This document shows, piece by piece, positions 21,794 to 34,300 of a stretch of DNA of 64,000 nucleotides. Each line of letters opens with the position of its first letter. Position 1 is the stretch's first letter. The position numbers and the translations under genes were made by a program. Below the pieces are notes generated by a model that saw only the letters and a list, made by a program, of their open reading frames with translations, made no database searches and was not told where the DNA came from. This DNA comes from Vitis vinifera (lineage: Eukaryota > Streptophyta > Magnoliopsida > Vitales > Vitaceae). Location of the stretch: NCBI RefSeq assembly GCF_030704535.1, contig NC_081818.1:25707001-25771000 (forward strand), read 5' to 3'.

Positions 21794-24718
21794 AGCATTT
21801 GTATCAGTATTTTGTGCATTCCATACATACAACTTCTGGCTGCAATTCTATTTTCATGGCTAATATCAATGCCTCCATTCATTTCCTTCTGCTTATTTTC
21901 CTCTCCTCCACTTTTCTCTATCTTGAAACTGTTAAACTTGGTTCCTGCAATGGCGTTCTCAATGTCAGCTGCACCGAAATTGAGAGAAAAGCCCTTGTTG
22001 ACTTCAAACAAGGTCTTACTGATCCTTCCGGCAGGCTCTCTTCTTGGGTTGGCCTGGATTGCTGTAGATGGAGTGGTGTGGTGTGCAGCCAGAGGGTGCC
22101 TCGAGTCATCAAGCTCAAACTCCGCAACCAGTATGTTAGAAGTCCGGAAGCCAACGATGAAGATACCGGTGCTTTTGAGGATGACTATGGAGCAGCTCAT
22201 GCATTTGGCTGCGAGATAAGTCATTCTTTACTTGATTTGAAAGATTTGAGGTACTTGGACTTGAGCATGAACAATTTTGGAGGACTCAAAATCCCCAAGT
22301 TCATTGGATCATTCAAGAGGTTGAGATATCTCAATCTCTCAGGAGCATCATTCGGTGGAACTATCCCACCCCACCTAGGGAACCTTTCTAGCTTGCTCTA
22401 TCTTGATCTCAACTCTTATTCTCTTGAATCAGTTGAGAATGACCTGCACTGGTTATCAGGTCTTTCTTCTCTGAGACACCTTAATTTGGGAAATATAGAT
22501 TTTAGCAAGGCTGCAGCTTATTGGCATCGAGCTGTTAACTCCCTTTCTTCACTTTTGGAACTACGCTTACCTGGATGTGGCCTGTCTTCCCTTCCTGATC
22601 TCTCTCTTCCATTTGGTAATGTCACCTCACTTTCGGTGCTCGATCTCTCCACCAATGGCTTCAATTCGTCGATACCTCTTTGGTTGTTCAACTTTAGTAG
22701 TCTTGCATACCTTGATCTCAACTCCAATAGTCTTCAAGGCAGTGTTCCTGAAGGATTTGGTTACTTGATTTCCTTTAAATACATTGATTTTTCTTCTAAT
22801 TTATTTATTGGTCACTTACCAAGAGACTTAGGAAAGCTTTTCAACTTGCGAACTCTCAAACTATCTTTCAACAGCATTAGTGGAGAGATAACTGAATTCA
22901 TGGATGGGTTGTCCGAGTGTGTAAACAGTAGTAGATTAGAGTCTCTGGATTTGGGGTTCAATTATAAACTGGGTGGGTTTCTTCCTAATTCTTTGGGACA
23001 CCTAAAGAACTTGAAGTCTCTTCATCTGTGGAACAACTCATTTGTGGGGTCAATTCCAAACTCCATTGGAAATTTGTCGTCTTTGCAAGGATTCTACATC
23101 TCTAAAAATCAAATGAATGGAATAATCCCAGAGAGTGTTGGCCAACTCTCAGCATTGGTTGCAGTGGATCTCTCAGAGAATCCATGGGTTGGTGTTGTGA
23201 CTGAGTCTCATTTCTCCAATCTCACAAGCTTAACTGAGTTGGCAATCAAGAAGTCATCTCCAAATATCACCTTGGTCTTCAATGTGAATTCTAAATGGAT
23301 TCCTCCTTTTAAACTCAATTACCTGGAACTCAGAACGTGCCAACTAGGTCCCAAATTTCCTACATGGCTGAGAACCCAAAACTAGCTGAAGATAATAGTG
23401 CTCAACAATGCTAGGATTTCAGACACAATACCTGATTGGTTTTGGAAGTTAGACTTGCAGCTCGAGCTACTGGATGTTGCCAATAATCAAATGAGTGGGA
23501 GGGTCCCAAATTCATTGAAATTTCCTGAAAATGCTGTTGTGGATTTGAGCTCCAACCGCTTTCACGATCCTTTCCCACACTTTTCTTCTAACCTGAGTTC
23601 ATTGTATTTGAGAGACAATTTATTTTCTGGACCAATACCTCGGGATGTTGGCAAAACCATGCTGTGGTTGACAAATTTTGATGTCTCTTGGAACTCTCTA
23701 AATGGTACCATTCCCTTGTCTATAGGTAAGATTACGGGTTTGGCAAGTCTGGTTCTCTCAAATAATCATTTATCTGGTGAAATTCCTTTGATTTGGAATG
23801 ATAAACCAGATTTGTACATCGTAGATATGGAAAATAACAGCCTATCTGGTGAGATCCCTAGCTCAATGGGCATCCTGAATTCACTTATGTTCTTGATACT
23901 GAGTGGCAACAAACTTTCAGGGGAAATTCCTTCTTCACTGCAGAATTGCAAGGACATGGATAGTTTTGACCTTGGCGATAATAGATTATCAGGAAACCTT
24001 CCGTCATGGATAGGAGAGATGCAATCGTTGTTGATTCTACGCCTGCGATCAAACTTGTTTGATGGAAACATTCCCTCCCAAATGTGCATTCTTTCCCATC
24101 TTCATATATTGGACCTCGCACATAATAATCTGTCAGAATCCGTTCCTTTTTGTTTGGGAAATTTGAGTGGCATGGCTACTGAAATCAGCAATGAGCGATA
24201 CGAGGGGCAATTGTCAGTTGTGATGAAAGGAAGAGAACTCATATATCAGAATACTCTGTATCTCGTGAATAGCATTGATCTTTCAGACAATAATATATCA
24301 GGGAAGTTGTCTGAAATAAGAAATCTTTCAAGACTTGGCACCTTGAACTTGTCCAGAAACCATTTGACAGGAAATATACCAGAGGACGTTGGGAGCTTAA
24401 GTCAATTAGAAACTCTGGACCTCTCAAGAAACCAGCTCTCTGGCTTGATTCCACCAAACATGGTTTCTATGACTTCCTTGAATCACTTGAACTTGTCTTA
24501 CAACAGACTATCTGGTAAAATTCCAACAAGCAACCAGTTCCAAACCTTCAATGACCCGTCCATATACAGGAATAACCTTGCACTCTGTGGGGAGCCTCTG
24601 GCAATGAAGTGCCCAGGCGATGATGGGGCTACTACTGATTCTTCAGGTGTGGATAATGAAGATCATGACGATGAACATGAAGATGCGTTTGAAATGAAGT
24701 GGTTCTACATGAGCATGA

Positions 24719-25270
24719 TGTCACGGACTTAGTCGTTTCCTAAGCTCGTGCGGCACTTAGGCAAATCAAGACGCTTGATCTTGCTAAGTCAGCCTTACCT
24801 CCGACACTTAGCTTGCTAGACTAAGATGCTCACGACTCGGAAGCTTGAGAAGTTGTAGTAGGTAACTTTTAAAGAATGGAAGCTCTTATTACTCAAGGAA
24901 GCCTTTACAAGTGCTTGGAAGCTTACTTGCTTGGTGCCTTGGCCAAATGAGGCCCTCACCTATTTATAGGCACCAATGAAACTCTCTAGAACCTTGGAGG
25001 GTTCCTTACAATTCATGAATATTCTAGAATGTCCTACACTATTCTATGTACAAGCCTATATACAGGAGACTTCTAGATTTCTCTAGAAAGCTTTGGACCT
25101 TTCTCATGCCTTCTACCATAGTGTAGAGTTGTGTGGACTTCTCTAGGCATTTCTAGAACCTTCCACACTCTTCCCACTAGTGGCTAAGTGTGGATGTCTC
25201 CAAGGGTCTCTAGAAGCTTCTCACCTCCTATATAAGCCATGGGGAGGGTCATTTGAAGCATCTTGTGACA
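24719..25270 (-). repeat. Left (3') LTR of the chromovirus
   Basis: 552 bp. On the minus strand it carries a CCTATAAATAGG TATA box (about 24958-24970). Confidence 0.92.
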
Positions 25271-25281
25271 CTCTCCCCCAC

Positions 25282-28200
25282 CTAAGCCGCAGACGTCCTC
25301 GTCACGTCTTCTGCCCGAAACCGCTCAATCTGCTCCTGGAACTGCCATAGTGCATTTCCTGGCTCCCAGCTAGCCTCGCTTTCTAGTAGTCTCTTCCATT
25401 TCACTAAGTACTCCGTAGTAGGAGGCACACCACGCCTTCTGATGATTCGGTCTGCAATGATGTGTTCCACCTCCTTGTCATAGGAGGTCATGACCGCTGT
25501 AGGTGCCCTCTTAGAAAGCCCTCGGCTTGGATCATCCTTGTCTTCGTGATATGGTTTCAAGTAACTCACGTGGAAGACAGGGTGAATCTTTAACCTTGGC
25601 GATAACTCCACTTTGTAGGATACCTTGCCGACCTTTCCAAGTATAGGGAAGGGTCCTTCATACCTCCTCACAAGGCCCTTATGCACTGGCCTTAGGGATT
25701 TGAATTGTTGAGGAAGGAGCTTGACAAGCACCATGTCTCCGACCTTGTACTCCGTGTGACGTCGCTTCTTGTCAGCCCACTTCTTCATTTTCTTAGCGGC
25801 CTTGTCCAAGTACGAGCGTGCTATGTCAGCTTGCTCATGCCACCCCTTCACGAACTTGAAAGTCGCTGGACTTCTCCCCATGTAGCCTATCGTTAGCGTG
25901 TGAGGAGTTAAGGGTTGCTGCCTTGTGGCTAGCTCGAACGGGCTCTTGTTGGTCGCCTCACTCCTTTGCAAGTTGTATGAGAACTGGGCTATATCTAGCA
26001 ACTTAGCCCAATCTCTCTGGTTGGCACTCACAAAGTGCCTCAAGTACAGCTCCAGCAAGGCGTTCACCCTCTCAGTCTGCCCATCTGTCTGTGGGTGAAA
26101 GCTGGTGGAGAAGTGAAGCTCCGAACCCATAAGCTTGAAGAGCTCCGTCCAAAATTTCCCAGTGAAACGCGGATCGCGATCACTGATAATATACTTAGGC
26201 AATCCCCAATACTTGACTACGTGTTTTAAGAATAGTCTTGTCGTCTCCTCCGCAGTGCAGTCAGTAGGGGCTGCTATGAAGGTCGCATATTTAGAGAACC
26301 TGTCCACTACCACTATGATAGAGCCGTTGTCCTCTGACTTGGGCAGCCCGATGATGAAGTCCATGGTGATGCTGTCCCATGGGCGCTCCGCTATTGGTAA
26401 TGGTTCCAACAGGCCTCTAGGCTGTCGTTGCTCCACCTTGTCTTGTTGACACACAAGACAAGTTCTCACGTAGGCCTCAACCTCATCCCGTATTTGAGGC
26501 CAACAGTAAGCCGACTCGAGTAATGCCCTCGTGCGTCGTTGCCCTGGGTGCCCTGCCCACTTGGTGTCGTGGCACTCCTTAATTAGATTCCGTCTTATGT
26601 TTCCCCACTTAGGCACGTAGAGTCGTCTCCCCTTAGTGTAGAGTAGGCTGTCCTCCACCCAAAACCGCTTAGTCTTCCCTTCATGAGCCAGGGCGATGAC
26701 GCTCTTAGCCACTGGATCATGTTGCAGTCCTTCCCTTAGAAGATCTATTATGTCTCCTTGGGGCTGACTCGTCATAGACGCTAGCTTGGCTTTGCGGCTT
26801 AGGGCGTCGGCCACATGATTAGCACTTCCCGGCTTATACTCCAGCGTATAGTCAAACTCGGCCAGGAAGTCTTGCCACCTAGCTTGTTTAGGACTCAGCT
26901 TCTTCTGTGTCTGGAAGTAGCTAGTGGCCACATTGTCGGTCTTCACTATGAAGTGAGACCCTAGCAAATAGTGCCTCCAAGTGCGCAAGCAGTGGACAAT
27001 AGCGGTCATCTCCTTTTCTTGTACCGTGTAACGCCTCTCCGCATCGTTTAGCTTGCGACTCTCAAATGCGATTGGGTACCTTTCTTTCATAAGGACTCCC
27101 CCAATAGCGAAGTCTGAGGCATCTGTGTGTACCTCAAAGACCTTGGTGTGGTCGGGTAGTGCCAACACTGGCTCCTCAGTCACAGCCTTCTTCAGGTCCT
27201 CAAAGGCTTGTTGGCACCTTTCATCCCATTCCCATGCCTTATTCTTCTTAAGAAGATCAGTGAGTGGAGCAGCCCTTCCCGAATAACCCTTTATGAACCA
27301 CTGGTAATAATTAACTAAACCAAGGAAAGATCTGAGTTGAGGTACCTTGGTTGGTGGATCCCACTCCTGGATGGCTTTCACCTTGCTATCATCCATCATT
27401 AGCTTGCCATCTCTGATGCGATGCCCTAGGAAGCTCACTTTCTCCTTAGCAAACGAGCACTTCTCCTTCTTCACGTATAGCTTGTTCTGCCTCAAGATCT
27501 TAAAGACCTTCCTCAAGTGCTCTTCGTGCTCCTTTAGAGTGTTACTATAGATGACTATGTCATCCAAGTACACCACCACGAACTTGTCCAAGTATGGGTG
27601 GAAGATCTTGTTCATGAGGGTGCAAAACGTTGTTGGGGCATTGGTGAGTCCGAAAGGCATCACTAAGAACTCATATGAGCCATACCTGGTCACACATGTA
27701 GTCTTCGGCTCATCTCCCTCCGCAATCCTGACTTGGTAGTAGCCTGACCTTAAGTCCAGCTTTGTGAAGTACCTTGCCCTTCCAAGTTGATCGAACAAGT
27801 CAGCAATGAGCAGGATGGGATACTTGTTTTTCACCGTCACCTTGTTGAGTGCCCGGTAGTCGATACACATCCGTAGGGATCCATCGTGTTTCTTTTGAAA
27901 CAAGACCGGCGCGCCATAAGGAGCCTTGGATGGTTGGATGAACCTCGCATCTAGCAACTCCTTGAGTTGTCTTCTTAGTTCCTCCAACTCGGGTGGTGCC
28001 ATCCTATATGGCCCCATAGCAGGGGGCTTGGCTCCCGGCTCCAGCTCAATCTTGTGATCTTCCTCTCTCCTAGGAGGAAGTCTCTTGGGCAACTCGGGTT
28101 GCATAACGTCCTTGAACTCATCAAGGACCCCCTCGATTTCCTTAGGCATGGGTCCTCCCGACCCATCATCCCTTTCTTCCTTAAGGGTGGCGAGGTAGGT

Positions 28201-29919
28201 CACCTCTTCCCTTTTTAACCCCTTTTTTACTTGCATAGCGGATAGCATAGAGGTCTTGAGCGTACCTTCAATGACCGTAGGGACCATGCATGGCTTCTCC
28301 TCCTCTAGGATAGCCATTGAGCGTAAGAAAGGTAGTGGCACGGCCTTGACCTTCTGTAGGAAGTCCATTCCTAGCACCATCTTGAAGTCGTCCATGGGTG
28401 CCACTGTGAAGTCGACCCTTCCTTCCCACGAGCCAATGTGCATAGTCACCCCGCGAGCTACTCCATGTGATGGCTTAGCGGTTGAATTAACTGCCTTGAG
28501 CCATCCTCCTTCCTTGGATGCTTGGAGCTCCAGCCTTCTTGCCTCATCTTCCGAGACAAAGTTGTGAGTGGCACCTGTGTCCACCAGGGCCTTGGTGGCC
28601 TTCCCATTCACAAGGGCCTCCACATACATCAGCCCCTTGCATTGAGGCATCCTAGGCATCGGCTTGGCCTTAAGGGCATTCAGGAGCTGCAATGATCCCA
28701 TCTTAGCATTGCCTTCCTGCTCCTTCTCCTCGATCATAGCATTTAAAGCCTTCCTCTTAGGGCAGTCCCGTGCCCATTGCGGACCATCGCACAAGAAGCA
28801 ATTGGTCCTGGGCGTGAACTCCTTTCGCTTGTCCTTGCCTTTGCTATCCTTGCCACTAGGGCCTTTGCTTGATCTTTCCTTAGGAGTGTGGCCCTGCGAC
28901 CTCTTATCTCCCCCACCTTTAGCCTGGTTACCCTTGGATGGTGGCTTGGGCTTGGAAGAGTCTCCCCTTCTATAATCCACCAAGGACTCGGCTACTGCCA
29001 TGGCCGTGGCTAGGTCTTGGACACCACGTCTCCTCAACTCTTGCTCGGCCCAACTTTGCAGGTTGTCCATGAAGTTAAATAGTAGCTCCTCCTTAGCCAT
29101 GTTAGGTATCTCAAGCATAAGAGTAGAGACTTCTTTGACATACTCACGGATCGAGCCCGTGTGCTTGAGACGCTTTAAACTCTTCCTTGCTAGGTAAGCC
29201 ACGTCTTCGGGATAGAATTGCCTCTTGATTTCTCTCTTGAAGGCATCCCATGTGTCTATGGTGCACGTCCCTCTCTCTATGTCGGCAAACCGTCGACGCC
29301 ACCATAGAGTAGCATTATCAGTGAGGTAAAGGGTCGCGGTGCGTACCTTAGTGGCTTCATCCATTAATGCAATGGCCTCAAAGTAACGCTCCATGTGCCA
29401 CAAGAAGTTATCCAGCTCCTTGGCATCCCTTTTGCCACTGAACGTGTGTGGCTTGGGCACCTCTACCCTTGGTGCCTCAAGAGTGGCCATGACTCGTGCT
29501 GATACAGCGGTCTTATAGATGGCCAACTCTTGTCGAATCTCTTGGTCTCAGGCCTCCACTCGTGCAGTCAAGGCCTCCATCCTTGACTCCACACTAGCGA
29601 ACATGCTCATGACCTTGTCTTGGAAGGACATGAACTCCTCGTGTGACACCGGCTGAACTTGCGAGACCAGCACCCCCTCGCGAAGGTCTTGGACCTGCTC
29701 CCTTAGATCCTTTAAGCCCTTCTTCATGCCTTGCTCGATCAAGTCCACCCCTTCCCGGGTGTCTGCCATGGCTAGCTCCACTTTGGCTAACCTTGCCTCC
29801 ATGTTGGCAACAACATCACGAGATGTATCCTTCTTACCTCTGCCCCTGCCCCGTGCAGTAGGCTCGGCCTCCCTCCCACGGGTTTGTTCGCTAGTCTCCT
29901 CCACGTTAGAGCCCGACAT
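25282..29919 (-). pseudogene. Chromovirus gag-pol polyprotein, one in-frame stop
   Basis: One frame from ATG 29917-29919 to the stop at 25282-25284, broken only by TGA at 29548-29550. In order: coiled-coil-like N-terminal gag, retrotransposon gag core (about 29000-29450), a zinc-knuckle-like [13 protein letters not shown] (about 28770-28810) in which the usual histidine is glutamine, aspartic protease (VDTGATHNF, about 28575), reverse transcriptase (YLDDIV, about 27565), RNase H (HTDASDFA), integrase with HHCC finger and [13 protein letters not shown], and a chromodomain (about 25300-25470, EYLVKWKRL and ASWEPG). Chromodomains direct integration to marked chromatin (family knowledge). The 1414-residue part after the stop is fully open. 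Whether the stop is a mutation or read through is unknown. Confidence 0.93.
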
Positions 29920-29947
29920 GCTTCCCTTATGCCCGCTTCGTAGCCGC

Positions 29948-29959
29948 GCTCTGATACCA
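29948..29959 (-). promoter_or_regulatory. Primer binding site of the chromovirus
   Basis: The minus strand reads TGGTATCAGAGC next to the inner end of the right LTR, the initiator tRNA-Met type. Confidence 0.88.
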
Positions 29960-29961
29960 CT

Positions 29962-30513
29962 TGTCACGGACTTAGTCGTTTCCTAAGCTCGTGCGGCACT
30001 TAGGCAAATCAAGACGCTTGATCTTGCTAAGTCAGCCTTACCCCCGACACTTAGCTTGCTAGATTAAGATGCTCACGACTCGGAAGCTTGAGAAGTTGTA
30101 GTAGGCAACTTTTAAAGAATGGAAGCTCTTATTACTCAAGGAAGCCTTTACAAGTGCTTGGAAGCTCACTTGCTTGGTGACTTGGCCAAATGAGGCCCTC
30201 ACCTATTTATAGGCACCAATGGAACTCTCTAGAACCTTGGAGGGTTCCTTACAATTCATGAATATTCTAGAATGTCCTACACTATTCTATGTACAAGCCT
30301 ATATACAGGAGACTTCTAGATTTCTCTAGAAAGCTTTGGACCCTTCTCATGCCTTCTACCATAGTGTAGAGTTGTGTGGACTTCTCTAGGCATTTCTAGA
30401 ACCTTCCACACTCTTCCCACTAGTGGCTAAGTGTGGATGTCTCCAAAGGTCTCTAGAAGCTTCTCACCTCCTATATAAGCCATGGGGAGGGTCATTTGAA
30501 GCATCTTGTGACA
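29962..30513 (-). repeat. Right (5') LTR of the chromovirus
   Basis: 552 bp, near-identical to 24719-25270. On the minus strand it carries the TATA box CCTATAAATAGG (about 30201-30213). Confidence 0.92.
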
Positions 30514-30675
30514 ATGAGGCCTGGATTTGTAGTGGGATTTTGGGGAGTTTTTGGCCATTTGATAATAAATAGGTCTTGGAGGCGAGCCTACTTCCGGTTC
30601 CTGGATGAGATGAAAGATAGAGTTATGGTGGTTATCACAGAGAATGTAGCATGTCTGCAAAAGAAATGCAAATAG

Positions 30676-31180
30676 GAAAGAAAACATCATCAAACTTGAA
30701 CAGATATCCATCAACAAGCTTTCTAGCTAAAATAACAGTCTCTATGTGTCAGTGGTTTGCTTCATGTACTTCCTCCTAACACAATAAAACATTGGTTAAT
30801 TAAGAGCTTTTCTTCCAACCTTGATAGACTGGTATATCTGCTTGCATCTGTGGTATTCTTCTTCTTCTACAGGTTTTTCTTCCTTTTGATTTAGTGAAGT
30901 AGTAGAACCTTAGCCCCCTGCTAGGCAATCTGATAACTTTGCTGAACAGTGGGAGAAGTGGATTACTACCTCGCATCGATATACGATCTCAACCCCAGAT
31001 GAAAGATGAAATGTAAGGTGTCAACCTCCAGTTGCATTTTGGGATACAAACACCTTACATGCTTCGTAATTTTATGGCTAAATTGTAATATATGCTATCA
31101 ACTATGTGTGATACCCAGAGAGCTAATAACTATTACTGCTAAATCATAATATTACTGCTAAATCATACTTAACCCCATGA
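30676..31180 (+). other. 3' flank of the interrupted RLP
   Basis: No gene seen. GTAAGGTGT (about 31012) and ACACCTTAC (about 31049) could pair as a short hairpin. A 20-bp unit, ATTACTGCTAAATCATA, is duplicated in tandem at about 31131-31168. Confidence 0.5.
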
Positions 31181-31331
31181 GGAAAGCTCGGACTCCACTC
31201 ATTTTTCAACAAAAAGGCAACGCGATAGAAAATCCCAGTTGTCAAATTCAATGCGCGTAAGACTAGGCCCATAAGAGCCTGGGAGACCAAGGCCACCAGC
31301 AGCCACAACCTGGGCAGCACGCCCTGACCCT

Positions 31332-34300
31332 ATGGTCACCCCCATGGTGCAGAACGTGCTCCCGCACCGTGACCCTATGGTCACCCCCATGGTGCGGAAC
31401 GTTCACTCGCACCTAGTGACGCGACAAGATGGGAGAAACCTCCCAAACGAGCCACCCATTGGCTCCATTAGCAAAATGCTGGACGACATGCTCTCCACGC
31501 CTTTCTGCTCTCATATCATTCATTACGAGCCCCCAAGGGGATTCTTCGTACCAAAATTTTCCACATACGATGGGTCCAACGACCCCTTCGAGCATATCAT
31601 GCATTATCGACAGCTCATGACGCTCGATATTGGCAACGACGCATTGCTGTGCAAAATATTACCCACCAGCCTACAAGGGCAAGCCCTCTCATGGTTTCAT
31701 CGCCTACCTCCCAACTCTGTTGACAATTTCAGAGATCTATCCGAAGCTTTCGTAGGACAATACTTATGCTCTGCTCGACATAAGCAGAACATCAACACTC
31801 TGCAAAACATAAAAATGCAAGATAACGAATCCTTAAGGGAGTTCGTAAAGCGGTTTGGTCAAGCTGTACTTCAGCTAGAGGCTTATAGCATGGATGCTGT
31901 CCTGCAGATCTTCAAACAAAGCATCTTTCCAGGCACCCCATTTTTCGAATCGCTAGCTAAAAAGCCTCCTACAACGATGAACGACTTGTTCAGATGTGCA
32001 AGCAAATACTCAATGCTCGAAGATGACGTACGAGCAGCCACCCAGTAAGTCCTGGTTGTTGGACAGGCAACTAGAAGTGGCACAGAAAGAAGTGCCAAAC
32101 TTCCGGACCGGCCAAGGCCGTCCGATCGAAGGTAGGAAGGGCCAAGTCGCCCGAAAAGGCCGCCCCTCACATCTCTCTCCATATCATATGAGAAACTTCT
32201 CCCTATGATCCAAGGCTTGTCCGACTTCAGATGGCCTAGACCCCTCGGAACGGACCCATCCAAAAGAGATCATAACAAGAAATGTGCCTTCCACAAGGAG
32301 TATGGTCACACAACGGAAGAATGCAGGTGCCTCCATTATTTGGTCGAAAGGCTCATAAGGGCGGGGCATTTAAAGCAATACCTCCGCTCAGATGCCGGAG
32401 GTAGAGACGCTTCCCAAAATCACAACTCTGGAGCCCCCAAGGCCCCAGCCGCCTCTAAGGCCATTATAAACTACATTAACGAAGGCCCATCTGAAGAGGA
32501 GTATGACTCCAAACGAAAGAGACAAAAGTTGTTGCGGGCTGCATCGGTGCGTGAGCGTATCAACTCCATCTGACCTGGGTTAACTGGGGGGAGCCCTCGC
32601 CCCATAGATGGAACAATCATTTTCCCACCAGTAGACCCCACCCGAACACTGTAGCCACATCGCGACGCCCTCATCCTATCCCTAGAGATAGGAGACTTCG
32701 ACGTGAGACGCATTCTGGTTGACCCGGGCAGCTTGGCCGATCTTGTGCAAGCATCGGTCGTTAGCCACATGGGACACAGTCTCACGGGCCTTGAAAACCC
32801 TGGGCGAATCCTGTCTGGATTCAACGAATCGTCAACTACTTCCTTGGGAGACATTGTACTGCCGGTCCAAGCTGGCCCAATCACTCTCAATGTACAATTT
32901 TCGGTGGTACAAGATTTATCGCCTTTCAATATCATCTTGGGGCGCACATGGCTACACTACATGAAAGCCATCCCCTTTACATATCATCAATTGGTGAGTT
33001 TCCTTACCAACGATGGGCAAATTGACCTCTATGGCGGCCAGTTAGCCGCTCGCCAATGCTACCAGATAGCACGAGAAACAGGGACCAGCCAGGAGGATGC
33101 ATCCCTCCCTGAGTCCAACCATGCGCGTGACCAATAGCAATTATTGGGTCCGATGGACAAGGATCCCCCAACAGCAGATCCCTTGCAAACAATCCAAATT
33201 TCGGAAGAAGGTACTCACCTTACAAAGATCAGTTCCCTTCTGACACCAGAAGAGACCCGAAACAGGCAGAATGCCCTCAGAAAAAACCATGACATCTTCG
33301 CATGAGCACATTCTGATATGAAAGGAATTCATCCCTCCATCACCTTTCATAGGCTTAACGTCTTACAAACAGCCAGACCCATCCGGCAAAAGGTGAGACG
33401 TTTCCACCCGAACATACAAGAAATTATCCGGAATGAGGTTGACAAATTGCTAGAAGCCGGATTCATCAGAGAAGTGGATTACCCGGACTGGTTGGCAAAT
33501 GTAGTGGTGGTACCCAAAAAAGAAGGCAAATGGCAAGTGTGCGTCGATTACACCAACCTCAATAATGCATGCCCCAAAGACAGTTTTTCTTTGCCATGAA
33601 TAGACCAAATCGTAGACTCCACTGCTGGGCAAGGGATGCTCTCATTTTTGGACGCCTTCTCCGGCTACCACCAAATTCCCATGTCCCCGGCTGACGTAGA
33701 AAAAACAGCCTTCATAACTCCACATGGTCTCTATTGCTACAGAGTCATGCCATTTGGACTCAAAAACGCTGGCGCCACCTATCAAAGACTGATGACAAAG
33801 ATCTTCAAACCTCTGGTCGGCCGCATAGTAGAGGTATATATTGACGACATTGTGGTTAAAAGCAAAACCCAGGAGGAGCATTTCCTCCATTTACAAGAAG
33901 TCTTCCAACTCTTAAAGAAGTATGACATGAAGCTAAATCATTTCAAATGTGCTTTTAGCGTAAGTGTTGGCAAATTCCTGGGATTTATGGTCAGCCAAAG
34001 AGGAATAGAGGTTAGCCTGGATCAAGTCAAGGCAGTCATGGAAACACCTCCTCCCAGGAGCAAGAAGGAGTTACAACGCCTTACAGGCAAGCTCGTCGCG
34101 CTAGGACGTTTTATAGCCCGTTTCACTGATGAACTTCGACCTTTTTTCTTGGCAATACGAAAGGCTGGAGCAAATGGATGGACGGATAACTGTCAAAACG
34201 CTTTTGAAAAAATTAAACACTGCCTTATGCAGTCGCCCATCCTAAGCAGCCCCATTCCTAAAGAAAAATTGTACATATATCTGGCTGTATCAGAGTGGGC

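Larger units (their letters stand above)
24719..30513 (-). mobile_element. Ty3/gypsy chromovirus retrotransposon, nearly intact
   Basis: LTRs of 552 bp each (24719-25270 and 29962-30513), TGTCACGG to TTGTGACA. By eye they differ at about 8 positions (about 1.4%). The element lies on the minus strand: primer site TGGTATCAGAGC (minus strand of 29948-29959) beside the right LTR and purine tract TGGGGGAGAG (minus strand of 25271-25280) beside the left LTR. Target duplication is ATGA (24715-24718 and 30514-30517), 4 bp rather than the usual 5. Pol order is RT, RNase H, integrase with a C-terminal chromodomain. It is inserted in the transmembrane codons of an RLP. Confidence 0.95.
21856..30675 (+). 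pseudogene. LRR receptor-like protein, broken by one stop and a gypsy insertion
   Basis: From ATG 21856 the frame gives a signal peptide (MANINASIHFLLLIFLSSTF), a cysteine cap with LDCCRWSGVVC, many LRRs, island, terminal LRRs, ALCGEP cap, acidic stretch and the first residues of the transmembrane helix (WFYMSM) at about 24715. The 24719-30513 gypsy element then interrupts it. The gene resumes at 30514 with PGFVVGFWGV, a basic tail and a stop at 30673-30675. A TAG at 23383-23385 replaces the Glu codon of the RTQNEL motif seen in paralogues. Those two lesions are the only ones seen; the rest is open in one frame. A transcript would encode at most a truncated, membrane-free LRR fragment of about 509 residues. 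Confidence 0.93.

Noticed and set aside
23398-24732. A separate downstream LRR gene
   Set aside because: It is in the same frame as 21856-23385 and continues it; a single TAG separates them.
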